Below are positions 24,101 to 35,545 of a stretch of 64,000 nucleotides of DNA, in pieces. The stretch covers positions 10,472,275 to 10,536,274 of the forward strand of contig NC_134032.1 in the NCBI RefSeq assembly GCF_964204645.1, read 5' to 3'. This DNA comes from Tubulanus polymorphus (lineage: Eukaryota; Nemertea; Palaeonemertea; Tubulaniformes; Tubulanidae). The stretch's first letter is position 1. Each line of letters opens with the position of its first letter. The notes beneath the pieces are model-generated. The model was not told the DNA's origin. It saw only the letters and a list, made by a program, of their open reading frames with translations, and ran no database searches. A program made the position numbers and the translations under genes.

Positions 24101-24719
24101 TTTCTATCTGAGCCGATTGGGCCACCTGCTCATCCACGTGCGCCATAGTTTCCGATGCATAGTCATAGTTACCGTGAATCAGAGACACCACACGGTCCGA
24201 ACTGCGCACTATTTGCGCGCAGTTTTCCAAACCTTCAATCGATTCGATCATTCCAACTATTGTCGTCTGGCCGACCTCCATGCCCATCCGCGATTCAATT
24301 CGGTCAATCAGCTCCGCACATCTCCGAACATCGTCACCATTGGTCAATTTAGGAACGACAAAACCGCTCAAGCGTGGATTGACGAGCTCGGTGACGTCAT
24401 GGATCCATGTGGAGTCATCTGCTACCACTTCGTTGATGCGGATGAATATCGGAACCGGACAAACGATACTGTTAACTAGTTCTTTGAAATTTCGCCTGGT
24501 CGTGCTCTTATGGTCTGGGTGGACGCTGTCCTCCAAATCGAGAACGACACAATCCGCTTGCAAAAGCCACAACTTCTCATCGGTTAGACGTTCTTTTTTG
24601 ACGAATTGAAACGTTCTCGGTAGATTATTACTGAAGGCGGTGGTTGAGCGACACCTGGCGATGACCGATGCATTTGCCGCGGATTTAAAACCGAAAGTCA
24701 CCGAATATCGCAGCAACAT
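21193..24719 (-). CDS. Aldolase-MaoC fusion, copy 1 (CLYBL-like, 677 aa)
   Basis: Seven coding exons: 24719-23497, 23120-22835, 22552-22457, 22331-22230, 21940-21809, 21511-21451, 21326-21193; all GT-AG and in phase. The ATG follows an acceptor (TTTCAG-ATG), so a 5' UTR intron is likely. Residues ~1-25 look like a mitochondrial presequence. Residues ~35-300 are an HpcH/HpaI-type aldolase of the citramalyl-CoA lyase (CLYBL) group: VVLDLEDS at 58-65, IESIEGLEN near 158 (metal ligand Glu), GNYDYASE near 183, and the GFYTRCTLTPAQ segment. From ~345 on the protein resembles MaoC hot-dog folds twice (FINGFKVNSSDAFSRKLGL; FSPTEIWKL and AINSHHFN). The usual hydratase Asp-x4-His is not obvious in either. 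CLYBL cleaves citramalyl-CoA to acetyl-CoA and pyruvate in mitochondria; the hot-dog half may hydrate or dehydrate a linked CoA ester (inference). Confidence 0.8.
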
Positions 24720-25014
24720 CTGAAATTGGACAATGAAAGATTTATGGGTTAATTCCTAGACCTGACATGGCGTGGCATTTGGCATTGGCACCACATGAAC
24801 TGCTGCAGTGTTAATCAGGAACAACCTTAAAAATCACACTCAATTTATCAAGGGCACTGATGTATGGTTTGTGGATCAAGCTCTCACGCCTCCTATCCTC
24901 TAGCAATATTTTGCTTGTGTATATTTTCCGCCTGCTAACTCTCCGATTCATGAGAGTTCCCAGATAGGTATGTTTGATCCAGTTTATAACGATGTTGTAA
25001 TGTACTGTCACAAC

Positions 25015-25733
25015 AATTACATCCTGGAGTTCGGCGATTTTAATTCTCGTATTTTCACTCTAAAGGATTTTATTCATGCTAGTGAAAACTCACCTGTAGA
25101 CCATACTGTTTCGGATTCCAGTTTTGAAAAAAAACACCGATAAAAAAGGCTCCTTTGGAAAAAACTCATTGATTCATACGCTGTTTGTAATCTAAGAATT
25201 ATAAACGGTAGAACTATAGGCGATGACAACATACAATGAAACGTACAATGGTTTCAGCGCCGTTGATTTCTTTATTTGCAGCAATTTAGAATAAACCGAT
25301 CAGATACATCTGATGGGGAATAAACGAGCTTAACGTCGTAAGTGCTTTCGAATCCCTGGAAACAGAAATCGAAGAGTACAACATAGGCGTCCCCAGGACC
25401 CCCTAAGGACGCCCATGCAAACAGATGACACAATCAGTTTGGACTCAAGCTCTCTGCTAGAAAAATGTACGAATAGCGAAACTCCGAATGTCATGTCATA
25501 ATCTTAAAATGGAAAAATGAAGGAAACGTGGCATCGATCAATCAAATGGTATCTGCCCACACTGTATAGTCATTGGCGTTGAAACTCATTTCGTCTTATA
25601 CTGCAAACTTAAAGATAACCTAAGAATTAAATATAACATTATTAATTTACACCTAGATACTTTTCATTCGACCTACATCCATCCTAGCAAACTAATTTTC
25701 TTAGATATTGCGCAATTTATATATCATTGACTT
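25015..25733 (+). mobile_element. Decayed LINE (endonuclease and 3' end pieces)
   Basis: Bases 25015-25140 read NYILEFGDFNSRI, the GDFN motif of apurinic-type endonucleases in non-LTR elements. 25185-25290 reads NLRIINGRTIGDDN in a broken frame, typical of the same domain. 25575-25733 reads GVETHFVLYCKLKDNLRIKY, like the C-terminal E-x-H-F-x2-x-C region of LINE polyproteins. The reverse transcriptase between them is deleted. Confidence 0.6.
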
Positions 25734-26600
25734 GTAAATATCAAGTAAAGAATATTGTATGTATATCAGATATTAAATGCCTTCTTCTTTTCCTTTATCG
25801 CTTTATAATTGATCCTTTTTCAATCACATACTTTTTATTTATGACGAATAAAATGAATTTGAAATTTCAATTGTCTAGTGTAGCCGTTATTCCCCAAATA
25901 CGGAGCCCGTAACAGCAGGGGTGGATCCAGAGCTTATATTGAGGGGTAGTACCCGATGAAAAGGGCAATGATTATTAAGAAATGCGCTATCCACGAGTAG
26001 CGAAAAGGGGTCTGTTTGCCCTTTTGCAGGAAAATTTTGAAAAATAAGCCCCTGCAGATGCCATTCCCAAGTATTTGAGCTAGTTTCAACCACAGAAAAA
26101 TGCAATAAGAGCCTTTAGATGTCTTCGGATGGTACTGAATTTTCGGGGGCCAACTGAAAGTTTAGAGGGTTGCACGTGCCCCAGGGGCTACCCTCTGGAT
26201 CCTCGCCTGTAACAACGTCTGGTATTCCGACTATATCATGCATACACTCAGTAGATGCTAGATACAAGAAGATTGCAGATTCAACGGGAAAGAAACAGAA
26301 ATTATAAATTCATGAGATTCGATATAAGTTTTTAATTGAAATAATGGATATACGAGAGACTTCAGACTTGGCAAACTGTCCAAAAATTTTTACAGAAAAT
26401 TGCGTTTCGGTGACAATTCCTTTTTCTAGTTGAACGCTAGTTAAGTGTATATATTGTTATGCGGCCCGAAGAAGGAACCGAAATATCGTGGGAGAGCGTA
26501 TCCTTCCTCAGCTCCGCACAACGACACAAATTGAAATTGACCCGAGACCAAAAATAAATAAACGACTAAGATGTATATACTTCGGATTCTAAATACTCAC
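25734..26600. other. Intergenic
   Basis: No gene or clear repeat found apart from AT-rich unique DNA. Short open frames lack codon support. Confidence 0.4.
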
Positions 26601-28300
26601 AACTATTTATTATATCAGTTCCGTCTTCCCTATGTATCGACACCTTTTACAATTTCTGTTTCTAGTTTCTTACGGTTGTCCTTTCCCTCTTGGTTTCCCA
26701 GGTGCTCTCCCACTAGTTCAGCTATGTCTCTTAGTTTTATACTATCAAAAATTTGGTTTCCAAGGAACTATTCTCGTGACCAACGCCACCGCATTTGGGG
26801 AGGGCCGACGACCAACCTCGGGACCTGATTCGCCCACCAGGCCCCCAAGAATTAATGTTCTTAGCAACCTGGTTAAGAAACAAGCCCGGAGTTGTCTCGG
26901 TTTCCAAACATGTAGACGTGGACACTTGACTAATCCCTTAGGATTTTTTATTATTGTCTTGAAAACTAACTCCAAAATATTTCTTATTAATCGAGACATA
27001 AACTGAACCAGTAACAAAGGCAAATAACATTAACTGATGGTAATGCCAAAACTTGCCCGTTTATGAATTTCTAGTAAACAATAACAAATATACATTGAAA
27101 AACCGTTATAATGCCATCATTTTTAATGCCACCGCTCACTGTCTTAACGCCAGCATTTTTCAGAGAATAAATTTGCGCAATCTAACTCAATTTCATTGAA
27201 AATGCCATTCGTTTATAACAGTGCCGTTATAACGGACTTTGGCTGTTAATACTTCAAGGATGCAGTAAAATAATAAGCAGTAATAAACTTGTTGTTTTCA
27301 AGTTAAACGATTCAGTAAACGTGATTGTTACTCAAATGTTACCTCAGAAAAGAACTCGTGCTGATCAGCAAGAAATTCAATTGATCAAATAAGTTGCAAG
27401 TATAAGGCGTATGCTATATACGTATGTCCCCGGCCGTGCTAAGGCATAGACTATATAACAGCAACCGCTTTCACTGGAGTGATCTCGTCTGATTCATTTG
27501 TTGCGGTCACGAGTCATCGCCAACCTGTTACGCACGGGCGGGGATTTTAGACGGTACATATATAAGTGTTTTCTTGAAATGTATATATAATGATAATCTT
27601 GTGGAAAAAGAGATTTTGATTACATTTCATGTATTGTAAGCATGCCTGCTTGCTTTATGTCGTTCGGATCTTGGTTTCCCAAGACTAAAACCCTGATTAT
27701 TCATTATTGCTTTGTCTATATATTTTACCGACCAGTTTTTTTAGGTGTTTCTATGAATTGTTTGACCAAATTACCAAAATAACCCAGAAATAAATATATA
27801 AGTCAACTACTGAATACAAATCCCGACAAATACTCATAATCCTTCATTTTGTTTATTATGAGTTTCCTATCTCTGTCGACACCTTACAATATCTGTCACA
27901 ACGTAAGTTTCTTCATAAATTATGACTAGCTTTCTTGGGTGGGTTTTCCTGATCTTTTCCCAGAGCGCTCTCCCGGAGCGCCCCCTTGCTCACCGGCTAG
28001 TTCAGCTATGTCTCTTATTTTCATACTATTAAAAGTCAGTATCCGAGGAATTATTCTCGTGACCAACGCCGCCACATTTGGGAAGGGCCGACGAGACCAA
28101 CCCCGGAACCGTATTCGCCCATCAAGCCACAAGAACTAATATTCTTAGAAACTTGGTGGCGAAATGAGCCCGGAGTTGTCTTGGTTCCCAGACATGTAAA
28201 CATTGCAACTCGAATAATCCCAGGATTTTTACTAATTGTCCCGAAAACCTAAATCCAAATTGTTTATCAGAGACCAGTAAAAAAGCGAATAAATATCAAG
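26600..28300. repeat. Pair of ~430-bp direct repeats
   Basis: 26600-27030 and 27850-28300 share long stretches (e.g. TTCTCGTGACCAACGCC, AGCCCGGAGTTGTCT, TAGTTCAGCTATGTCTCTTA) in the same orientation, about 820 bp apart. They could be LTRs of a gutted element or a local duplication; I see no tRNA primer site or protein between them. Confidence 0.6.
27290..27560. repeat. Segment homologous to 35310-35545
   Basis: Both contain ATTCAGTAA(A/G)CGTGA, GTGATCAGC-like and AGTCATCGC-ACCTGT-ACGCGCGGGATT-like stretches in the same order. Each lies upstream of one aldolase-MaoC gene, so this probably belongs to the same duplication. Confidence 0.55.
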
Positions 28301-28970
28301 CACAATGAGTTGTATGTGTTATGAACAACTGCTATAGATTTATGCATGTTTATATAGATATCAAAAATTGCTTATCATAACAATATAAACATGTTTATTG
28401 TCAATACATCTGTGTCTATGCAGACTATGACATTTCAGTATCAAATCCATATTCCTAACCGGTTGGGGTGAGTTGCACAGACAAGTTTAGAATTGAGACC
28501 AGTCTAAGACCATGAGCTCTATAATAAACAATCCAAGAACTTCTCACCAGTCTTGTGATTTAAGACCACCTCCGCACTTAAATCAGGCGCGTTCGAACGG
28601 GCCCGGGCGGTAGTGATGGCCACGACTGTGAAGCCATGGAGGATTCTGAACCTTCTTCGACTTATATATAAATCGCCCATTTAGACCACTTGACACTGAA
28701 AATTGCAGTCGAAAATATATCCTGGTGGGTGCGATTTATGGTGAGAATTTGTAACGCTGAGGTTATTTCAAATATTCTATGTTCAGTGCATCCAGGCATT
28801 GATGCAGTTATAAATAAAAATTCGAAAATTGTATTATAATACATTTTTGGTGTGTTTATTGAGTGATCAGTTGAGTGCAAACGAGCAATAAAACCATCTC
28901 GCGACATATGAGACTTGTTGATACCGAAATATTATTTCAGTAAAAGCAATAAAAACTGGCATAAACTTTG

Positions 28971-29018
28971 TATATAAGTTCGAAGTATCAATTGGTTTCG
29001 AGTTTGACTGCTATCGAG
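28971..29018 (+). promoter_or_regulatory. TATA box and non-coding first exon of the basic secreted protein
   Basis: TATATAAG at 28971-28978 precedes a short stretch ending in CTATCGAG at 29018 with a strong GTAAGT donor. The matching acceptor is TTTAG at 29661-29664, 18 bases before the ATG. The transcription start is inferred. Confidence 0.45.
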
Positions 29019-29050
29019 GTAAGTGGAAGGTTAGAATATTGGTTTTAATA

Positions 29051-29368
29051 GCTGGCGGTGTGGTTCGAGCGTTCGGCTATCGGAAGGCAGGTCATAGTTT
29101 CGAACCCCGTACATAACCGACTGTGTCCCCGGCCAAGACACTTTATCTTCATTGCCTCACTTCACCCGGGAAATAAGACGGGTACCTGGCCTGATAGATG
29201 GTGACTCCTGAACACCGCACCTAGTAGTTGCTCGGGTATGTTACTTCTCCCCAAGGAGAGATGACTGATATATGGTTAGAGTAATAGGCTGGGGGTAATA
29301 CATGTAATACCAATTGGAAAGCACATTTCAACATTGTATCACAGTGAAAAGGGCGCTATAGAAATAAG
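29051..29368 (+). mobile_element. tRNA-derived SINE
   Basis: The head carries a polymerase III-like A box (GGCGGTGTGGTTCGAGCG) and a B box (TAGTTTCGAACCCC). The tail ends with GGGCGCTATAGAAATAAGA, like the tails of several metazoan SINE families. It lies in the 5' UTR intron of the next gene. Confidence 0.65.
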
Positions 29369-29682
29369 ATTACTTGATATTTAGAACATCAATCATTTTT
29401 ATTAAAAGTAACTGACATGGAGTGATGTTCTTTTCAATTTACTTCTCTTTGCGAAAGGGGAAACTAACTGTCAATCGCGATTTAAATCCGATTCGTTGCA
29501 ATTCCAGAATAAATTCAACACTAATAATCAAGCATTTCTGATTTTTAGTATAAAGCTTTTACATCCGAAGAATGTTGCAGTTACTTGGCAAAAAAAGTTT
29601 GGACAGGTTTTTTTTCTGTATTTGCGTTCAAGATTTTAGGTTAAATTGACTGAATCAAATTTAGGAAGCAAACGACTTAACA

Positions 29683-30963
29683 ATGACGGGGCTACTCGGA
29701 AATAGGAAAGTGATTGGACGGCTGAGCGTCATAGCTCTGATTCTGCATTCGATTATCTGGGCCAATGCCAAGGACGTTGCCGCGCAGCAGGTGAGTTTCA
29801 GGCCCCAGTTGCTCAGTTCTGTCCAGAGGTAGTAAATATCAAGATTGGCTTTATGACTAAGTTAGTAATTAGATTGATCTTAAATCAAAGCCATCGCTGT
29901 GCAACTGGCTCCAGCAGTTTTGCAAGTTGGTATGAATTCAGAATCTTTCAAAATAAAAAGCCTTACGTACATCTTGCAGAAAATACAACAAGTGGCTTCT
30001 TTATTTCAGTCCAAAGGCGACGCCGCGCACTCACTAACTGAAAGGGCGCTGAACGCGGATATTAAAGGCTTTTTAGAACAGGCACTTGGAAGAGGTAACG
30101 TAACCATACACCAGCCACATGCTCGTGTAACCATTACTGGGGTTCGTTGCTAGCTAATGTATACCCCGGGCCCGGTTTTATAGACTGGTATTACCTTTAA
30201 CCGGGAGGCTAACTCAATTGATAATGAATTAAGTTAGCCCCGGGTTAAAGTTAATACTAGTCTATAAAACCGGGCCCTGGTGAATACCATAATGACAAAT
30301 GATTTTGAAACTCGGCACAACCATAGCAAAATTGATTGATGATACATGTATGATGAAAATGAACTGAAAACCTGAAGGGGTTTCGACGAGATTGCTAGGT
30401 TGCGGGTTCAATCTGCCAATTCCTATCTTCGTAGGAAATCAGCTCGATCTTACCATCAGACAAAGATTCATTCCACTAGCTTGATTTATTTTCTATTTTC
30501 AACAGACGAAAGACATGCGCTGTTTAAGCGGCGACTCACCGCGGACTTCAAAGGCAAGCATTTCATGACAACGTCCACATTCCACAGCCTGGGAACTCGA
30601 CAGCGAAATTGGGATAATGAAATGACCGCGCGGCTGCGGTACTATCGTCGAGATCCTAATGTCATTTCATTGATAGTAGCAAATAACGATGCCCGATTAC
30701 AGACCGATATAGCGCGCCCGGCAAATACGGTTCCCGGTGGACATGGCAATCTGTATCGCGCAAGCAACAGTTACCGCGTATACGACGCGTCGATCCGGGT
30801 TAGGATACAGCACGGTAGGAAACGAGCCACGGTGACCAGTCTGATCGATCGAGGATTGGTGAATTTGATTTTGGGTCATAAAACATCGAGTATGGGCATT
30901 ACGATGCACTACGACCGCATCGATGGCGCAAGAGGCAACACACGAATTCACCTGCATCCGTAA
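29683..30963 (+). CDS. Unrecognised basic secreted protein (216 aa, three coding exons)
   Basis: Exons 29683-29790, 30010-30094 and 30506-30963 join in frame at GTGAGT/CAG and GTAACG/ACAG sites (phases 0 and 1). The first encodes a signal peptide (core LSVIALILHSIIWANA). The second is short, amphipathic and charged (SLTERALNADIKGFLEQAL). The third encodes ~150 residues with many Arg, His and Asn and almost no cysteine, including ALFKRRLTADFKGKHF, GTRQRNWDNEMTARLRYYRR and a C-terminal IDGARGNTRIHLHP. No TM segment follows the signal peptide, so it should be exported. I do not recognise a family. It sits between the two aldolase-MaoC copies and has its own promoter-like exon (28971-29018) and AATAAA signal (31018). 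Confidence 0.7.
30168..30277. mobile_element. Foldback element in intron 2 of the basic secreted protein
   Basis: The ends GGGCCCGGTTTTATAGACTGG and its complement flank a near-perfect hairpin of about 110 bases, including CGGGGCTAACTT-type inner arms. No coding capacity; MITE-like. Confidence 0.6.
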
Positions 30964-31017
30964 TGGGGAAGGTGTCCACCGAATCTGGACAATTCAATTC
31001 ACCGAAATATCCAATTC

Positions 31018-31023
31018 AATAAA
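31018..31023 (+). terminator. Poly(A) signal of the basic secreted protein
   Basis: AATAAA, 55 bases after the stop; a second AATAAA-like site lies near 31037. Confidence 0.55.
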
Positions 31024-31310
31024 AATCAACCGACTGAAATAAAACTAATATTAGCATGTATACTCTTTTTAATTTTCTTCTGTATATCAACATGACACCG
31101 GAAGAGCTCTGGACAACGGGTTATCTTTTGTGCATCAATTTCCTCCCGTATTCGGCTTCAGACGGATCACTTTTCGGAAAATGATGCAGCCTATTCTATG
31201 AAACAATTCGGGGCAGCTTCGTGATAACAACTGAAAACAAGAAATGAACATGCACGTATAAAAAGGTCTGTCTTGGTAGTAGAGATCCGAACTTGATTGG
31301 CACTCTGTCA

Positions 31311-34300
31311 TCACATCCGGTCAGTATAATAAACACGTGAGAGATATAACCAAGCAGGGGGCGCTGCAAATTTTTCAGCACAAAAAAAATGTGTTACCCT
31401 TTCAATTTCTCGTGGTTTCATCGCTCTGTCGGTAAAGAGCCGCCTGGGTATGCGCACGCGATCGAGGTCATGTGGATCGATATTGATGACGCCGACTAAG
31501 GTCATTTGAACTTCTTCCAAATCTGGAGAGCACAAGAAACATCAATCAATGATCTGGCCGATAAATCGAACCCTAAAGTTACGAATTTCGATATATATTC
31601 CCTTTCTCGGTTAAGGCTGTTTTTAAGTCTTACCAGTATTATCTGCAATCGTATTCATGCCAGTGACACAAGAAATAGTTGATATTGTGTCATTCTGGAA
31701 AATACATAAACGAAAAAGTTTATGAAATTTATAAAAATGAAGCCACAACGTCTCAGTTCTTGACTAAGAGTCATCGTATTTCATTTGCTGACACGGCCTA
31801 TTGAACCAGTCTATATTGAACCAAAAGTCTGTCATTTCATTTATTACCAAGTTAACTTTATTAATATTCAGCGCTTGATCTACTTCCTCGTAGAGTATAT
31901 CACCATAATCTAACAGAACGTTACTGGCTGTAGATGCCAGAACCACTGGACCAGGGGTTAGAACATCTTCTTCGTTGAACTGAGTAAAAGAATACAAAGA
32001 ATTGAAATAATATTGACTCTTACGTACAAAATTGCTCCAGAATTCCCTTTTGACATCAAATTGTCCCTTGGCATGTCTAAGAGATTGCTTTAATCAGCAC
32101 ATACCCATTCGACATGATCCGATAAGTCTATAAGGCCCTTCGATAAAAGATGGCTGCTTTTAGAAAACTTATGTCATCCAAGTTACTCCTATAGATCCTT
32201 CCAAGAAAATGGGCCGACTCCATAAATCCCCCTATGACATCATCGAATTACCCCTAGACTTACCCGGATGGTGTTGAAATGATGGCTGTTAATTGCCCGG
32301 AGGTTGGTGCCTAGCTTCCACACCTCGGTTGAACTGAATGGTCTTACAAATCTATGAACGAAAACCTGCAAAAATAACCATAAAATTGCGTCGGAAGCAA
32401 AATTAAGTCTTGACAATTACCGTGCGAGGTAATTTAGTCCTATTTTGTTATTTCAACATTCGAAAAAGTCAGATATTCCTCACCTTGCCAATGCGCTTTG
32501 CAATGTCTGGATTATGACTGTCGCGGACGGTTCTGTGTTTTGCTGACTTCACTATCAATTCACGCAGACATTTCACATGCTATAAAACAGTCAAACGCAA
32601 CTAAAAGACGGTGCAGGGATTGATCCCTTTCAAGACGGCTATTCATTTGCAAAATTAAATTAACGTAGGTCTTAGCAAGCACATCGAGTAAAACTCGCTG
32701 ATTTGTCTAAAACAATGAAGCGAAACCCCGCCAGGTGTATAGGATTAGAGCGTTGCAAAGCTTTCCAACTGGGGTATGACACACTGCTTAATTTATACCT
32801 GAAGTTTTCCTACAATCCCTTTGTCACCACCAGCCTCAAATAAGGGACAGTCTTTCTGTGCAAACGCTGTGCGTTTCTCCGCGCTGAATACAACATCTCC
32901 CGCTTGGTCTACAATCACGTGCTCAGTCGTGACCACCTTACGACCCTCGTCGGATACCGCAGACGATTTAGTGTCAGTCACCGCTGTAACGGCGCATCTT
33001 GCTTTCAGTGTGTCGCCGATGTAAACCGGCTTGTGTTGCGTAATATTGTAGAAACCTAAATGGTAACTTGCCATTTCGGAAAATCTGTAAGAAAAACAAA
33101 ATGAAGCTTGGCAAAAACGAACAAAGGAAATGCTCCTCATTCTAACTTCGGTATTTATGTATCGTTCTAATTCACCCGAATCATCTAGCCCCAACCCTCC
33201 GAGACACCAGCCGAGACACCACAATGTTCTTACCTAATAACCAAAAGACCAGCGCACAATCCAGCCAGATGATAAAAATTCGCCAGTCGCGATTTCAGAC
33301 CTAATTTCCGACTGAAAGCATCACTAGAATTCACTTTAAAACCATTGATAAACGACTCTTCCCAAGTTGACGCGCACGATGCGTCAAGTGTCACCTCAAA
33401 CGGAGAGTGCGTCACCTTGGTTAGTGCCCCAGCCATTCCCGGGAGAAATTCTGCCTGAACAAGTTCATCGCTGTCGTTTTCATCCTCGACTGTCGTAGTT
33501 CTTTGCTGCGCTGCCATATCAAGAAGGTTCTGAGCGTGCTTGACATGCGGTGGTCCAATACCCTGCGCGCTATCGTAGGCCGAGCGTTTGTAGATGTGCA
33601 TTCTACCATCATCGTTCGGGTTCCAACTTGTGATCGTTTGGGCTGATTTCAGATCGTGACCTTTGATCGTCAGTATATCGTTAGCCAGTATCGTCTGCGC
33701 CGGCGTTAAAGTACACCTCGTGTAGAACCCAAGTTCTTTGGCGCGTTTGGTCTGACGTATGAAATGCGAATGACTCTCCATGTTACAGTCGGCCCCGAAT
33801 ATCGGCGTTATGTTTGCTCGGCGACATGCTTTTACGATTTCTATCTGAGCTGCTTGGGCCACAAGCTCATCCACGGGAGCCATAGTTTCCGATGCATAGT
33901 CGTAACTACCGTGAAACAGAGACACTACTCGGTCCGAGCTGCGCACTATTTGCGCGCAGTTTTCCAAGCCTTCAATCGATTCGATTATCCCAACTATTTT
34001 CGTCTGACCAACTTCCATACCCATCTGCGATTCAATCCGGCCAATCAGGTTCGCGCATCTCCGAACCTCGTCGCCATTGGTCAATTTAGGAACTAAAAAA
34101 CCGCTCACGCGTGGATTGACGAGCTCGGTGACGTCATCGATCCACGTGGAATCGTCTGCTACCATTTCATTGATGCGGATGAATATCGGAACCGGACACA
34201 CGATACTGTTAACTAGTTCTTTGAAATTTCGCCTGGTCGTGCTCTTGTGGTCTGGGTGGACGCTGTCCTCCAAATCGAGAACGACACAATCCGCTTGCAG

Positions 34301-34456
34301 GAGCCGCAAGTTCTCGTCGGTTAAACATTCTTTTTTGACGAATTGAAATGTTCTCGGTAAATAACCGCCGAAGGCGTTGGTTGAGCGACACCTGGCGATG
34401 ACTGATGCAGTTGCCACGAATTTACTGTGGAAATTCGCTACACATCGAAGCAGCAT
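31311..34456 (-). CDS. Aldolase-MaoC fusion, copy 2 (CLYBL-like, 703 aa)
   Basis: Seven coding exons: 34456-33234, 33084-32799, 32579-32484, 32365-32264, 31979-31848, 31694-31634, 31522-31311. Exons 1-6 have exactly the lengths of copy 1. The ATG again follows TTTCAG, though the frame is open upstream to 34504, and a GTGAGT donor at 34498 would leave an implausibly short 42-base intron, so the 5' end is uncertain. Aldolase motifs (VVLDLEDS, IESIEGLEN, GSYDYASE) and the hot-dog region are kept. Odd feature: the stop used by copy 1 (after EIERVT) is lost, and the protein continues for 26 residues rich in aromatics. Identity to copy 1 is patchy: the second half of exon 1 is almost identical, while exons 3 and 6 differ at a quarter or more of residues. 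Same proposed role as copy 1. Confidence 0.8.
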
Positions 34457-34499
34457 CTGAAATTGGACAATTAACGAATCATCAAATGAAATACTCACG

Positions 34500-35309
34500 A
34501 GCACGTAGATTTGTTTGTAAAGTTATTTCAGTTATTTTTCGACAACCAGTTTAGCCCCATTATATTGTTGACGTATATCGCTTGCGAGGGGTATTGCTCA
34601 CCGAACCCAGCTCTCGCCAGCCTTCTGAACTTATTCTTAAAGGCTGGCTTATGTCGACAAGCAACGCGACGCCTACCGAAGCAACTGAGTTTATCGCCGG
34701 TTAGCGGCAATAGCGGCCTACGAGAGGCCGCAAGATGCTGCTCTATCGGTTCGACCTAAATCAAACACTCTGGTAGTAGAAATGTATCTCTTGAATATCA
34801 TCTAGGATGATATGCAAGCGATACAGATACCTTATTATCTGGACCTTATTATTAAAGGCTGGCTTATGTCGACAAGCAACGCGACGCCTACCGAAGCTAC
34901 TGGGTTTATCGCCGATTTAGGGGCAATACCTCTTGCATATCATCTAGGGATGATATGCAAGCGATACAGATACAGAAATATACAGAAATTACAATATTCA
35001 TCACGCGCATATGTATTTTCTTGAAGTTATTGATCTACACAAGAGATTTTTATAGACAATTATTTTGGCAAATTGTTCCAGACAACAGGTGAAGCAATAA
35101 CACAACAGAAAATTTGTTTCGGTGGTCATAAATCTACCAATGCGCAAAGAATTCCAGTATCTACGTAGTTGCAAGCGAGTGTCCATACTTCATACACTCT
35201 GTTACGGTATAAATGACGACATTTCATTCACGTGATCTTACTGCGATGATTCAGTGCAATTTGCATAGTTGCGAATGATGACATTCTCTTCCTTAATACA
35301 TAGCCTTCT
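34500..35309. repeat. Short tandem duplication with a perfect palindrome
   Basis: 34635-34710 and 34850-34925 share AAGGCTGGCTTATGTCGACA and following bases. Both are followed or preceded by copies of an ATATCATCTAGGATGATATGCAAGC-like hairpin; at 34932-34961 this is perfect (13-base arms, loop TAGG). No gene seen in the rest. Confidence 0.6.
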
Positions 35310-35545
35310 CATTCTCAAAGCATACAATTCAGTAAGCGTGAACTCGAGTGTTACCTTCTGATGATTAATCTTGGTGATCAGCTAGCTGAAATTCAAGTTA
35401 CCGTTCTAGTTATGCCCTTCTAGTTCCGCATACCGATAAAGTAACGATGTATGGTTTTCTCGCCTATTCATTTCGCGCAAACAAATGTTGCAGACAGTCA
35501 TCGCACACCTGTCACACGGTGCGCGGGATTCCACTACGGACAAGT
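35310..35545. repeat. Segment homologous to 27290-27560
   Basis: See the entry at 27290. It lies ~0.85 kb upstream of aldolase-MaoC copy 2. 35546-35945 holds nothing recognisable. Confidence 0.55.

Noticed and set aside
24027-24609. Plus-strand open frames over the aldolase exon (also 33764-34346)
   Set aside because: Antisense shadows of a well-supported coding exon.
26571-27023. Open frames in the direct repeat at 26.6-27.0 kb
   Set aside because: Not open in the second repeat copy at 27.85-28.3 kb and no domain recognised.
26600-28300. Intact LTR retrotransposon
   Set aside because: Direct repeats are present, but no primer-binding site, polypurine tract or gag/pol frame lies between them.
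29051-29130. tRNA gene
   Set aside because: Only A and B box-like words; no cloverleaf, and the tail is SINE-like.
21193-34456. Recent bacterial transfer of the aldolase-MaoC genes
   Set aside because: Both copies have six spliceosomal introns and a likely mitochondrial presequence; any bacterial origin would be ancient.
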